Source: DATLFP01 sp035540955 (GTDB lineage Bacteria > Actinomycetota > Acidimicrobiia > Acidimicrobiales > CADCSY01). Taken from it: 11,843 nt of DNA. A model generated the notes under the pieces. It made no database searches, had not been told where the DNA came from, and worked only from the letters and a program-made list of their open reading frames with translations. The stretch spans positions 1 to 11,843 of the forward strand of contig DATLFP010000053.1 in assembly GCA_035540955.1 (NCBI GenBank), in the 5' to 3' direction. Shown piece after piece: positions 1 to 5,495 of this stretch (position 1 is its first letter; every line of letters starts with the position of its first letter). The position numbers were made by a program, and so were the translations under genes.

Positions 1-32
1 AGATCGTCGAGCGCGCACAGGCGGGTGCTCAC
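1..32 (-). CDS. Start of a gene cut by the window edge, possibly a Rieske-type ferredoxin of the SUF operon
   Basis: Only the first ten codons and two bases are present, reading MSTRLCALDD from a GTG start at 32. The start overlaps the sufD stop in a GTGA arrangement (TGA at 31-29), typical of translationally coupled operon genes. The N-terminus resembles the opening of small Rieske/NirD-like ferredoxins (a short strand followed by CALDDL), which are found in SUF operons of some bacteria. SufC would be the alternative neighbour, but SufC proteins usually open with a strand leading to an L-x-I-x-x-L ABC pattern not seen here. Existence of the gene is well supported by the overlap; its product is inferred from too few residues to be firm. 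Confidence 0.5.
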   Translation of the reverse strand, partial: MSTRLCALDD

Positions 33-1189
33 GGGCCCTCCACCTCCGCCTCCCGCCGGGCGAGCTTGCTGGCGATCTCGTCCCGGAGCAGCGCGGCGAT
101 CCCGGGGACCGGCAGCTTCTCGAGCACCTCGTCGAAGAACCCCATCACGATCAGACGCTCGGCCACCTGGGGGGGCACGCCCCGGCTCTCGAGGTAGAAG
201 CGCTGGTCCTCGTCGACGGGCCCGATGGTCGAGGCGTGGCTGCACCGGACGTCGTTGTTCTCGATCTCGAGGTTGGGATCGGAGTGCGCCCACGCGCCAT
301 CGGAGAGCTTGATGTTGCGATTCGTCTGGAACGCGTTGACACCGGTCGCCTGCTTCCCGATGTGGATCAGCCCCGTGTAGATCGACTGGGCGAGGCCCTC
401 CACCGCTCCCTTGAACAGCAGGTTGCTGGTGGTGTCCTGTGCGACGTGATCCTGCAGCGTGCGCACGTCGTGCATCTGGCGCTGCTCGCCGAAGTAGGCG
501 GCCAGCATCTCGCCCGCCGCCCCCCGACCGATCATCGACGACTCGATGCGGAGCCGGGCATAGTCGCCGCCGAGTGCGACCGTCGCCGTCGAGAGGCTCG
601 CCTGGCGGTCGACGGTGCTCACCTGGCGGGCGATCTGCCACATCCGGGCGCCGAGCACCTGGCCATGCAGGTACCGCAGGCGCGCCGACGGGCCGGCCCG
701 GACGTCGGTGACGGGCAGCGAGAGCGCATGCACGCCGTCGGGCGATCCGCTGTGCTCGTAGACGACCGCTTCGCTGTCCTCCCCGGCGTCGACGACCAGG
801 TGCGGGAAGGTCATGACCCCATCGGCGTCGGTCCAGTGGAGGACGAGGACGGGCCCGGTGAGGGTGCGGCCGGCCCGGATGCGCACGACGACCGGTGTGG
901 CGTGCTGGCGGTGGAGGTCGCCGAAGACGTCGACCGGCTCGGGCGACTCGGCATCGGCGCCGATCTCGACGTTCGGGTCGTCGATCGCCACCGACACGAC
1001 GTGGCCGTTGCGGACGAAGACGACGGCAGCGGGCGCGCTCGCGGCTGCCTGGACCCGCGCCAGCGGGGTGGGGACCGAGTCGTCGCTCACCGCCGGCGCG
1101 GGTGCGAACGCGTCGAGGTCGAGCTCGGCGATGCGGCTGTACCGCCAGATCTCCTCGTCGGTCGTGGGCAGCGCCCGGGTGTCGGTCAT
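29..1189 (-). CDS. sufD: Fe-S cluster assembly scaffold protein SufD
   Basis: 386-residue SufD, the partner of SufB in the cytosolic SufBC2D scaffold complex that assembles Fe-S clusters; SufD is linked to iron acquisition. The family signature is in the C-terminal part: NRNIKLSDGAWAHSDPNLEI around residues 290-309, then DVRCSHASTIG at 313-323 with Cys316 and His318 (His318 aligns, from memory, with the functionally important His360 of E. coli SufD), then FYLESRGV at 331-338. The N-terminal 100 residues are divergent, as is normal for SufD. Length is close to the usual 380-430. The ATG at 1189 fits the family start; an AGGAG lies about 17 bases upstream, too far for a standard Shine-Dalgarno. 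It is third in a minus-strand operon after sufB and a small four-Cys gene, and its stop overlaps the start of the next gene. Confidence 0.93.
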   Translation of the reverse strand: MTDTRALPTTDEEIWRYSRIAELDLDAFAPAPAVSDDSVPTPLARVQAAASAPAAVVFVRNGHVVSVAIDDPNVEIGADAESPEPVDVFGDLHRQHATPVVVRIRAGRTLTGPVLVLHWTDADGVMTFPHLVVDAGEDSEAVVYEHSGSPDGVHALSLPVTDVRAGPSARLRYLHGQVLGARMWQIARQVSTVDRQASLSTATVALGGDYARLRIESSMIGRGAAGEMLAAYFGEQRQMHDVRTLQDHVAQDTTSNLLFKGAVEGLAQSIYTGLIHIGKQATGVNAFQTNRNIKLSDGAWAHSDPNLEIENNDVRCSHASTIGPVDEDQRFYLESRGVPPQVAERLIVMGFFDEVLEKLPVPGIAALLRDEIASKLARREAEVEGP

Positions 1190-1223
1190 GGGTGTCGGTC
1201 GGCCGTCTCCTGCTCGCGAGGAC

Positions 1224-1242
1224 GGGGGCCGACTCGGCCCCC
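1224..1242 (-). other. Perfect GC hairpin between the four-Cys gene and sufD
   Basis: The sequence gggggccg-act-cggccccc forms a perfect 8-bp stem with a 3-nt loop, 35 bases upstream of the sufD ATG in the 118-base gap 1190-1307. There is no T-run on either side, so it is not a standard intrinsic terminator. It could act as an mRNA stability or processing element, or attenuate expression inside the suf operon. The inverted repeat is directly visible; the role is inferred. A CGGGCGCCCG palindrome also sits at 1293-1302, next to the stop of the upstream gene; nothing else is recognisable in the gap. Confidence 0.5.
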
Positions 1243-1307
1243 GCAGGCCTTCAGGCTACCGGCGCCCGACGCGATGCCCGAAGTCCGAGCGGCGGGCGCC
1301 CGTCGTC

Positions 1308-1634
1308 TCACTCCTTGCGCCGGAAGAGCCGGCGGAACCCGCGCCGCTTGCCCTGCTCGGCCCGCAGCTCGCGCAGGATGTCGGGACCGGCGGCGTTCAC
1401 GATCTCCTCGGCCGCGTCGAGCAGCTCGGCGATGCCCTCGCCCACCGGCTCGTCCGGTGTCGGCGGCGCGATCGCCGTCCCCCACGACCACGCGACGTCG
1501 GTGCGGCGCTGGTAGCGCGGGCAGTCGTCCGGGCATCGCCACGGCGCCTCGGGCGCCAGGTCGAGATCGCACTTCCTGACCGTCTCGCCGGTCCGGTAGG
1601 TGCGGGTCTCGTAGTGGCGGCACTCGATCCGCAT
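1308..1634 (-). CDS. Small four-cysteine protein of unknown function inside the suf operon
   Basis: 108 residues from the ATG at 1634, or 110 from a GTG at 1640; neither has a convincing Shine-Dalgarno. I do not recognise a named family. The N-terminal 40 residues carry four cysteines, C5, C22, C34 and C38 (C-x16-C-x11-C-x3-C), within MRIECRHYETR, VRKCDLDLAPEAPWRC and PDDCPRY; His7 is another possible ligand. This spacing could bind zinc or an Fe-S cluster. The middle is proline-rich, followed by a predicted helix (GIAELLDAAEEIVNAAGPDI, about 66-85) and a very basic tail (KRRGFRRLFRRKE). No membrane segment or signal peptide. It begins 26-32 bases after the sufB stop and precedes sufD on the same strand, so it is almost certainly co-transcribed with them. 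A link to Fe-S assembly is inference from position and cysteines. A different-frame reading (1186-1647) is Arg/Pro-rich and looks like a shadow. Confidence 0.8.
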   Translation of the reverse strand: MRIECRHYETRTYRTGETVRKCDLDLAPEAPWRCPDDCPRYQRRTDVAWSWGTAIAPPTPDEPVGEGIAELLDAAEEIVNAAGPDILRELRAEQGKRRGFRRLFRRKE

Positions 1635-1666
1635 GGGCACGGTTCAAGTATGGACGGGGCCGCCGG

Positions 1667-3064
1667 TCAGCCGACCGAGCCCTCCATCTGCAGCTCGATG
1701 AGGCGCGACCACTCCACCGCGTACTCCATGGGGAGCGTCCGGGTCACCGGCTCGATGAAGCCGTTGACGATCATCCCCATCGCCTGCTCCTCGGAGAGGC
1801 CCCTGGACATCAGGTAGAAGAGCTGCTCGTCACCGACCTTGGAGACGGTGGCCTCGTGACCGATGTGCGCGTCCTTCTCGCCGATCTCCATGCGGGGATA
1901 GGTGTCGCTGACCGAGTGGTCGTCGAGGATGAGGGCGTCGCACTGCACGTGGCTCTTGGACCCGTGCGCACCCTCCTCGACCCGAACGAGGCCGCGGTAG
2001 CTGGTACGGCCGCCGTCCTTGGAGATCGACTTGCTGATGATCCGGCTCGTCGTCTCCGGCGCCGCGTGCGTCATCTTGGCGCCGGCGTCCTGGTGCTGGC
2101 CCTCGCCGGCGTACGCGACGGAGAGCACCTCGCCGGAGGCCTTGGGGCCGACCATGACGACCGCCGGGTACTTCATCGTGAGGCGGGACCCGATGTTGCC
2201 GTCGATCCACTCCATGTGGCCCTCGGTGTCGACCCGGGCCCGCTTGGTCACGAGGTTGAAGACGTTGTTCGACCAGTTCTGGATCGTCGTGTAGGTGACG
2301 CGGGCACTCGGTTGCACGACGATCTCCACCACCGCGCTGTGCAGCGAGTCGGTGGTGTACACCGGGGCGCTGCAGCCCTCGATGTAGTGCACCTTCGAGC
2401 CCTCGTCGGCGATGATCAGCGTCCGCTCGAACTGGCCCATGTTCTCGGCGTTGATGCGGAAGTAGGCCTGCAGCGGCATCTCCACCTCGACGCCGGGTGG
2501 CACGTAGATGAAGCTGCCGCCCGACCACACGGCGGAGTTGAGAGCGGCGAACTTGTTGTCGCCCGGCGGGATGACCTTGCCGAACCACGCCCGCACGATC
2601 TCGGGGTGCTCCCGGAGCGCGGTGTCCATGTCGGTGAAGATCACGCCCTGCTTCTCGAGGTCGTCCCGATTGCGGTGGTAGACGACCTCGCTTTCATATT
2701 GCGCTGTGACGCCGGCGAGGTACTTGCGCTCGGCCTCGGGGATGCCGAGCTTCTCGTAGGTGTTCTTCACCGAGTCGGGCAGCTCGTCCCAGGCGTCGAC
2801 CTGCTTCTCGGTCGGCTTGATGTAGTAGTAGATCTGGTCGAAGAAGATCTCCGACATGTCGCCGCCCCAGGTGGGCAGCGGCTTGCGCAGGAACCGCTGG
2901 TAGGACTTCAGCCGGAAGTCCCGCATCCAGTCGGGCTCGCCCTTCATCCAGGACATCTCCCGGATGACGTCTTCGGTGAGGCCGCGCTTGGGCTTGAAGA
3001 CGTAGGCCTCTTCGTCGGCCCAGCCGAGCTTGTACTTGCCGAGGTCGAGATCGGTGACAGCCAT
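1667..3064 (-). CDS. sufB: Fe-S cluster assembly scaffold protein SufB
   Basis: 465-residue SufB, central subunit of the SufBC2D complex and the site where sulfur from SufS/SufU is received and the nascent Fe-S cluster is built. Hallmarks: KFAALNSAVWSGGSFIYVPP at 171-190, YIEGCSAP with Cys231 at 227-234, SRIISKSISKDGGRTSYRG near 340-358, VQCDALILDDHSVSDTYP with Cys375, and IGHEATVSK with His403-Glu404. From memory, Cys375 and Glu404 correspond to the cluster-ligand region Cys405/Glu434 of E. coli SufB, and Cys231 to Cys254. Length is normal for the short bacterial form. I chose the ATG at 3064 because GGGAG lies 5 bases upstream; the GTG at 3070 would overlap that ribosome-binding site. First gene of the operon; no sufR regulator is seen upstream, where the divergent neighbour is an SsuD-like gene instead. 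Confidence 0.97.
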   Translation of the reverse strand: MAVTDLDLGKYKLGWADEEAYVFKPKRGLTEDVIREMSWMKGEPDWMRDFRLKSYQRFLRKPLPTWGGDMSEIFFDQIYYYIKPTEKQVDAWDELPDSVKNTYEKLGIPEAERKYLAGVTAQYESEVVYHRNRDDLEKQGVIFTDMDTALREHPEIVRAWFGKVIPPGDNKFAALNSAVWSGGSFIYVPPGVEVEMPLQAYFRINAENMGQFERTLIIADEGSKVHYIEGCSAPVYTTDSLHSAVVEIVVQPSARVTYTTIQNWSNNVFNLVTKRARVDTEGHMEWIDGNIGSRLTMKYPAVVMVGPKASGEVLSVAYAGEGQHQDAGAKMTHAAPETTSRIISKSISKDGGRTSYRGLVRVEEGAHGSKSHVQCDALILDDHSVSDTYPRMEIGEKDAHIGHEATVSKVGDEQLFYLMSRGLSEEQAMGMIVNGFIEPVTRTLPMEYAVEWSRLIELQMEGSVG

Positions 3065-3069
3065 CAGCA

Positions 3070-3074
3070 CTCCC
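3070..3074 (-). promoter_or_regulatory. Ribosome-binding site of sufB
   Basis: GGGAG on the minus strand, five bases before the ATG at 3064. It decides the start: the alternative GTG at 3070 begins on the last base of this motif. Confidence 0.65.
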
Positions 3075-3080
3075 GTGCAG

Positions 3081-3117
3081 GGCGGAGGCTCCGCCGCGCA
3101 TTTCCCCTACGAGGATA
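3081..3117 (-). promoter_or_regulatory. Putative sufB promoter and 5'-UTR hairpin
   Basis: On the minus strand a TATCCT hexamer (3117-3112) fits the actinobacterial -10 pattern TANNNT; no clear -35 is visible. A transcript starting near 3105 would have a leader of about 40 bases carrying a perfect inverted repeat ggcgga-gcc-tccgcc (3081-3095) seven bases before the GGGAG ribosome-binding site. The hairpin could influence translation or message stability. Motif matches are short, so this is tentative. Confidence 0.35.
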
Positions 3118-3130
3118 GTGGTATTCGGCG

Positions 3131-3145
3131 CGGGCTCCCAGCCCG
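3131..3145. repeat. Inverted repeat in the sufB/SsuD-like divergent region
   Basis: cgggct-ccc-agcccg is a perfect 6-bp inverted repeat with a 3-base centre. It lies upstream of the candidate -10 of each divergent gene (14 bases from the sufB hexamer, 11 from the plus-strand hexamer), so it could be a shared operator. In GC-rich DNA such repeats also occur by chance. Confidence 0.3.
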
Positions 3146-3155
3146 AGGGCCCACC

Positions 3156-3161
3156 TACCCT
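3156..3161 (+). promoter_or_regulatory. Candidate -10 box for a leaderless SsuD-like transcript
   Basis: TACCCT matches TANNNT and ends eight bases before the ATG at 3170. No Shine-Dalgarno is present ahead of that ATG. In actinobacteria this spacing places the transcription start on the start codon, giving a leaderless mRNA. The same geometry occurs before the gene at 10833. Confidence 0.4.
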
Positions 3162-3169
3162 CCGGCCCG

Positions 3170-4216
3170 ATGGCTCACCTCCTCTGGTTCGTCCCGTCCT
3201 TCGGGGACCAGGCGCGTCTGGGCGACGCCTCCACGCTCGTCCCGCCCACCGTCGAGCACCTCACCCGGGTGGCGCGGGCGGCCGAGTCGGCGGGGTTCGA
3301 GGGGATGCTCGTGCCCACCGGCGAGGGCTGCCACGACGCTTGGATCATCGCCGCCACCCTCGCCCAGCGCACCACCTCGATCCGCTTCCTGGTGGCGTTC
3401 CGGCCCGGGTTCGTGAACCCACCGGTGGCGGCCCGGATGGCGGCCACGCTCGACCGGATGAGCGGCGGCCGGCTCGATCTCAACGTCGTCACCGGCGGCC
3501 ACCCCCACGAGCTGGAGACCGACGGCGACGTCGGCGTCGACCACGACGCCCGCTACCGGCGCACCGACGAGTTCCTCCAGGTCGTCCTCCGGTCGTGGCA
3601 CGAGCAGGGCTGGGACCACGACGGCGAGTTCTTCCACGTGCGCGGCGGCGGCATCCAGCAGACGCCGAAGCAGCGGCCCCACCCTCGCATCTACCTCGGC
3701 GGCTCCTCCGAGCTCGCCATGCAGACCGCGGCGCGCTACGCGGATGTGTACCTGATGTGGGGCGAGCCCGTCGGGCGCATGGCCGAGCGGGCGGCGCAGG
3801 CCAAGGCGCTGGCCGCCGACCTCGGCCGGACCATCGAGGTCGGAACCCGGTTCCAGATCGTGTGCCGCGAGACCGACGACGAGGCGCGCGCCGCCGCCGA
3901 GGAGATCGTCGGCTCGATCGATCCGCGCTACGGCGAGAAGCTCCGTTCGCACTCGGACCGGACGGACTCCGAGGGGCAGCGACGGCAGAACGAGCTGTGG
4001 CAGGAGTCGGGCGGCGACTGGCTCGGCGGTGCCCTGTGGAACGGGTTCGCCCGGGCCCGCATGGGGGCGTCAGTGGCGCTCGTCGGCTCGGGCCCGACGA
4101 TCAAGGCCGAGCTCGACGCCTACGTCGACGCCGGCATCGACACGTTCATCCTCTCGGGCTATCGCCACGACGAGGAGGCCGAGCGGGTCGGCCGGTTGCT
4201 CCTCCCCCTGCTCTGA
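3170..4216 (+). CDS. SsuD-like LLM-class flavin-dependent monooxygenase
   Basis: 348 residues with a luciferase-like TIM-barrel. It aligns along its whole length, from memory, with E. coli alkanesulfonate monooxygenase SsuD, which uses FMNH2 and O2 to release sulfite from alkanesulfonates. Shared segments: PTGEGCHDAW with Cys54, VAARMAATLDRMSGGRLDLN at 86-105, YLGGSS at 175-180, WGEP at 197-200, RTDSEGQ at 264-270, ALVGSGPT at 303-310 and ILSGYRHDEEA at 327-337 (Tyr331). Arg227 and Arg297 match conserved arginines. Two histidines of E. coli SsuD (His11 and His228) are replaced here by Phe11 and Gln229, so substrate or chemistry may differ. No ssuABC transporter or sulfur genes lie nearby, and no flavin reductase. 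The ATG has no Shine-Dalgarno but a TANNNT box eight bases ahead. A VOC-fold gene follows 26 bases downstream. Family is certain; the sulfonate substrate is not. Confidence 0.9.
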   Translation: MAHLLWFVPSFGDQARLGDASTLVPPTVEHLTRVARAAESAGFEGMLVPTGEGCHDAWIIAATLAQRTTSIRFLVAFRPGFVNPPVAARMAATLDRMSGGRLDLNVVTGGHPHELETDGDVGVDHDARYRRTDEFLQVVLRSWHEQGWDHDGEFFHVRGGGIQQTPKQRPHPRIYLGGSSELAMQTAARYADVYLMWGEPVGRMAERAAQAKALAADLGRTIEVGTRFQIVCRETDDEARAAAEEIVGSIDPRYGEKLRSHSDRTDSEGQRRQNELWQESGGDWLGGALWNGFARARMGASVALVGSGPTIKAELDAYVDAGIDTFILSGYRHDEEAERVGRLLLPLL

Positions 4217-4242
4217 CGCCTTCGAGCGACAACACTGGTCGC

Positions 4243-4593
4243 ATGAGCGAAGCGATGCGCTGGAGCATGGTCATCAACTGCGCCGATGCCGACCGCATGA
4301 GCGACTTCTGGTGCGGCGTCCTCGGGCTGACGCCGCACCCACGGTCGAGCGAGACCTTCCGGGTGCTCACGGGCCCGCACGGCAACGTGGCGCTCCAGGT
4401 GGCCGACGACCCCGTGACCTACCGCCACCAGATGCACGTCGACGTCTACTGCCCGGCGGCCGACCGCGACGCCGAAGTCGAGCGCGTCATCGCCCTGGGC
4501 GCGACTCGCGTGCGGGACAGCACCGACCCCGATGACGCGTTCGTCGTCCTCACCGACCCGGAGGGCAACGAGTTCTGCGTCTGCCCGATGTGA
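4243..4593 (+). CDS. Glyoxalase-like (VOC superfamily) protein
   Basis: 116 residues forming the two beta-alpha-beta-beta-beta units of a glyoxalase/bleomycin-resistance fold. The first unit runs from WSMVINCADADRMSDFWCGV (7-26), a typical opening of the glyoxalase-like domain class, through the strand FRVLTGPHGNVALQV (39-53). The second runs from HQMHVDVYC (62-70) through EVERVIALGATRV (78-90) to the closing FVVLTDPEGNEFCVCP (100-115). Possible metal ligands are His65 and Glu110, but reaction and substrate cannot be inferred. It starts 26 bases after the SsuD-like gene and is probably co-transcribed. I chose the ATG at 4243; the ATG at 4255 is an alternative. Neither has a strong Shine-Dalgarno. 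Its last 148 bases are overlapped on the opposite strand by the DUF1385 gene. Confidence 0.85.
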   Translation: MSEAMRWSMVINCADADRMSDFWCGVLGLTPHPRSSETFRVLTGPHGNVALQVADDPVTYRHQMHVDVYCPAADRDAEVERVIALGATRVRDSTDPDDAFVVLTDPEGNEFCVCPM

Positions 4594-5456
4594 GCGAGCG
4601 CCGGCACGGCCGGCACCGACCTCCCCGGCAGCACCGCCTGCAGCGCGGCGATCGCCACCTCGACCTGCGCGTCGCTCGGCTCACGGGTGGTGAGCCGCTG
4701 CAGCGCGAGACCCGGCCGTGAGAGCGGGCCGCCGCCCGAGTCGGCCAGCCGCAGCTGGACCTCGGCGGCGATGGCGGCGATCACCGGGAGCGCGAGCACC
4801 CGCGTGGCGATGAGACCGCCGAGCGACATCGCCCCGGCTGCGGCGAACACGATCGCCGCCACCACGCCGACGACGAGCAGGAAGCTCGTCCCGCAGCGCG
4901 GGTGCCGGGTCGAGAACCGCTGGACCGACTCGACGGTGAGCGGCGCGCCGGCCTCGAAGGCGTTCACCACCTTGTGCTCGGCACCGTGGTTGGCGAACAG
5001 GCGCACGACCTCGCCGAGCCGGCCGACCGACCGGAGGTAGCCGTAGAGCATCGCCACCCCGAAGGCCATCTCGAGCATCGGGGCGGCGGCGCCGATCCCG
5101 ATCGCGCCCGCCGCCCACCGACCCGCCGCTGCGGGTAGCGCCGAGGCCACCACGATCACCACGGCCACGCTCGCCACCGACAGGATCCGCTCCCACCAGC
5201 GAGGGGCGCGGCGGACCTCGCCGAGGCCGTGCTCGGCCGACCACAGGAGCGACCGGTAGCCGAGCGGGAGCGCCTCGGCGAGGGCGACGACGCCCCGCAC
5301 CAGCGGCACCTCCTTCAGGCCCCGACCCCAGGTCGGCAGCGGCCGCACCGCCACCTCGATGCCGCCGTCGGGTCGGCGCACAGCGATCGCGTAGCGGTCG
5401 GCGCCGCGCATCATCACGCCCTCGAACACCGCCTGGCCGCCGTACCGCACCACCAC
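4446..5456 (-). CDS. DUF1385 (YqhQ-type) multi-pass membrane protein with an antisense 3' extension
   Basis: 336 residues. The DUF1385 signature RYGGQAVFEGVMMRG opens the protein (4-18), and the other family blocks follow: FANHGAEHKVVNAFE (154-168) and FSTRHPRCGTSFLL (181-194). Hydrophobic segments near 91-112, 117-140, 191-215 and 217-235 indicate an inner-membrane protein. The family's function is not established. The start is one of three tandem GTG codons (5456, 5453, 5450); the first is annotated and no Shine-Dalgarno separates them. The family-like part ends near residue 277 (IAALQAVLPG). Residues 288-336 are encoded antisense to the VOC gene and are Ser/Thr/Arg-rich, looking like a readthrough tail gained by loss of an earlier stop. 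The gene begins 39 bases after the ABC exporter pair on the same strand and may be co-transcribed with it. Confidence 0.88.
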   Translation of the reverse strand: MVVRYGGQAVFEGVMMRGADRYAIAVRRPDGGIEVAVRPLPTWGRGLKEVPLVRGVVALAEALPLGYRSLLWSAEHGLGEVRRAPRWWERILSVASVAVVIVVASALPAAAGRWAAGAIGIGAAAPMLEMAFGVAMLYGYLRSVGRLGEVVRLFANHGAEHKVVNAFEAGAPLTVESVQRFSTRHPRCGTSFLLVVGVVAAIVFAAAGAMSLGGLIATRVLALPVIAAIAAEVQLRLADSGGGPLSRPGLALQRLTTREPSDAQVEVAIAALQAVLPGRSVPAVPALAHIGQTQNSLPSGSVRTTNASSGSVLSRTRVAPRAMTRSTSASRSAAGQ

Positions 5457-5495
5457 CCGAGTGTGGCAGGTGCCCCGTCCAACGCGCTCGCGGGG

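Noticed and set aside
1224..1242. Hairpin as a rho-independent terminator
   Set aside because: No T-tract follows on the minus strand, and sufD lies directly downstream in the same operon; kept only as an unassigned stem-loop.
236..1579. 447-residue plus-strand ORF across sufD and the suf gap
   Set aside because: Antisense shadow of sufD in GC-rich DNA; its composition is Arg/Asp/Val-rich with no recognisable domain, and the opposite strand has clear SufD motifs.
1186..1647. 153-residue minus-strand ORF overlapping the four-Cys gene and ending at the sufD start
   Set aside because: Arg/Pro/Ala-rich in a different frame; the 108-residue frame has ordered cysteines and normal composition, so this is the shadow.
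1856..3118. 420-residue plus-strand ORF opposite sufB
   Set aside because: Antisense of a strongly conserved SufB gene; no domain recognisable.
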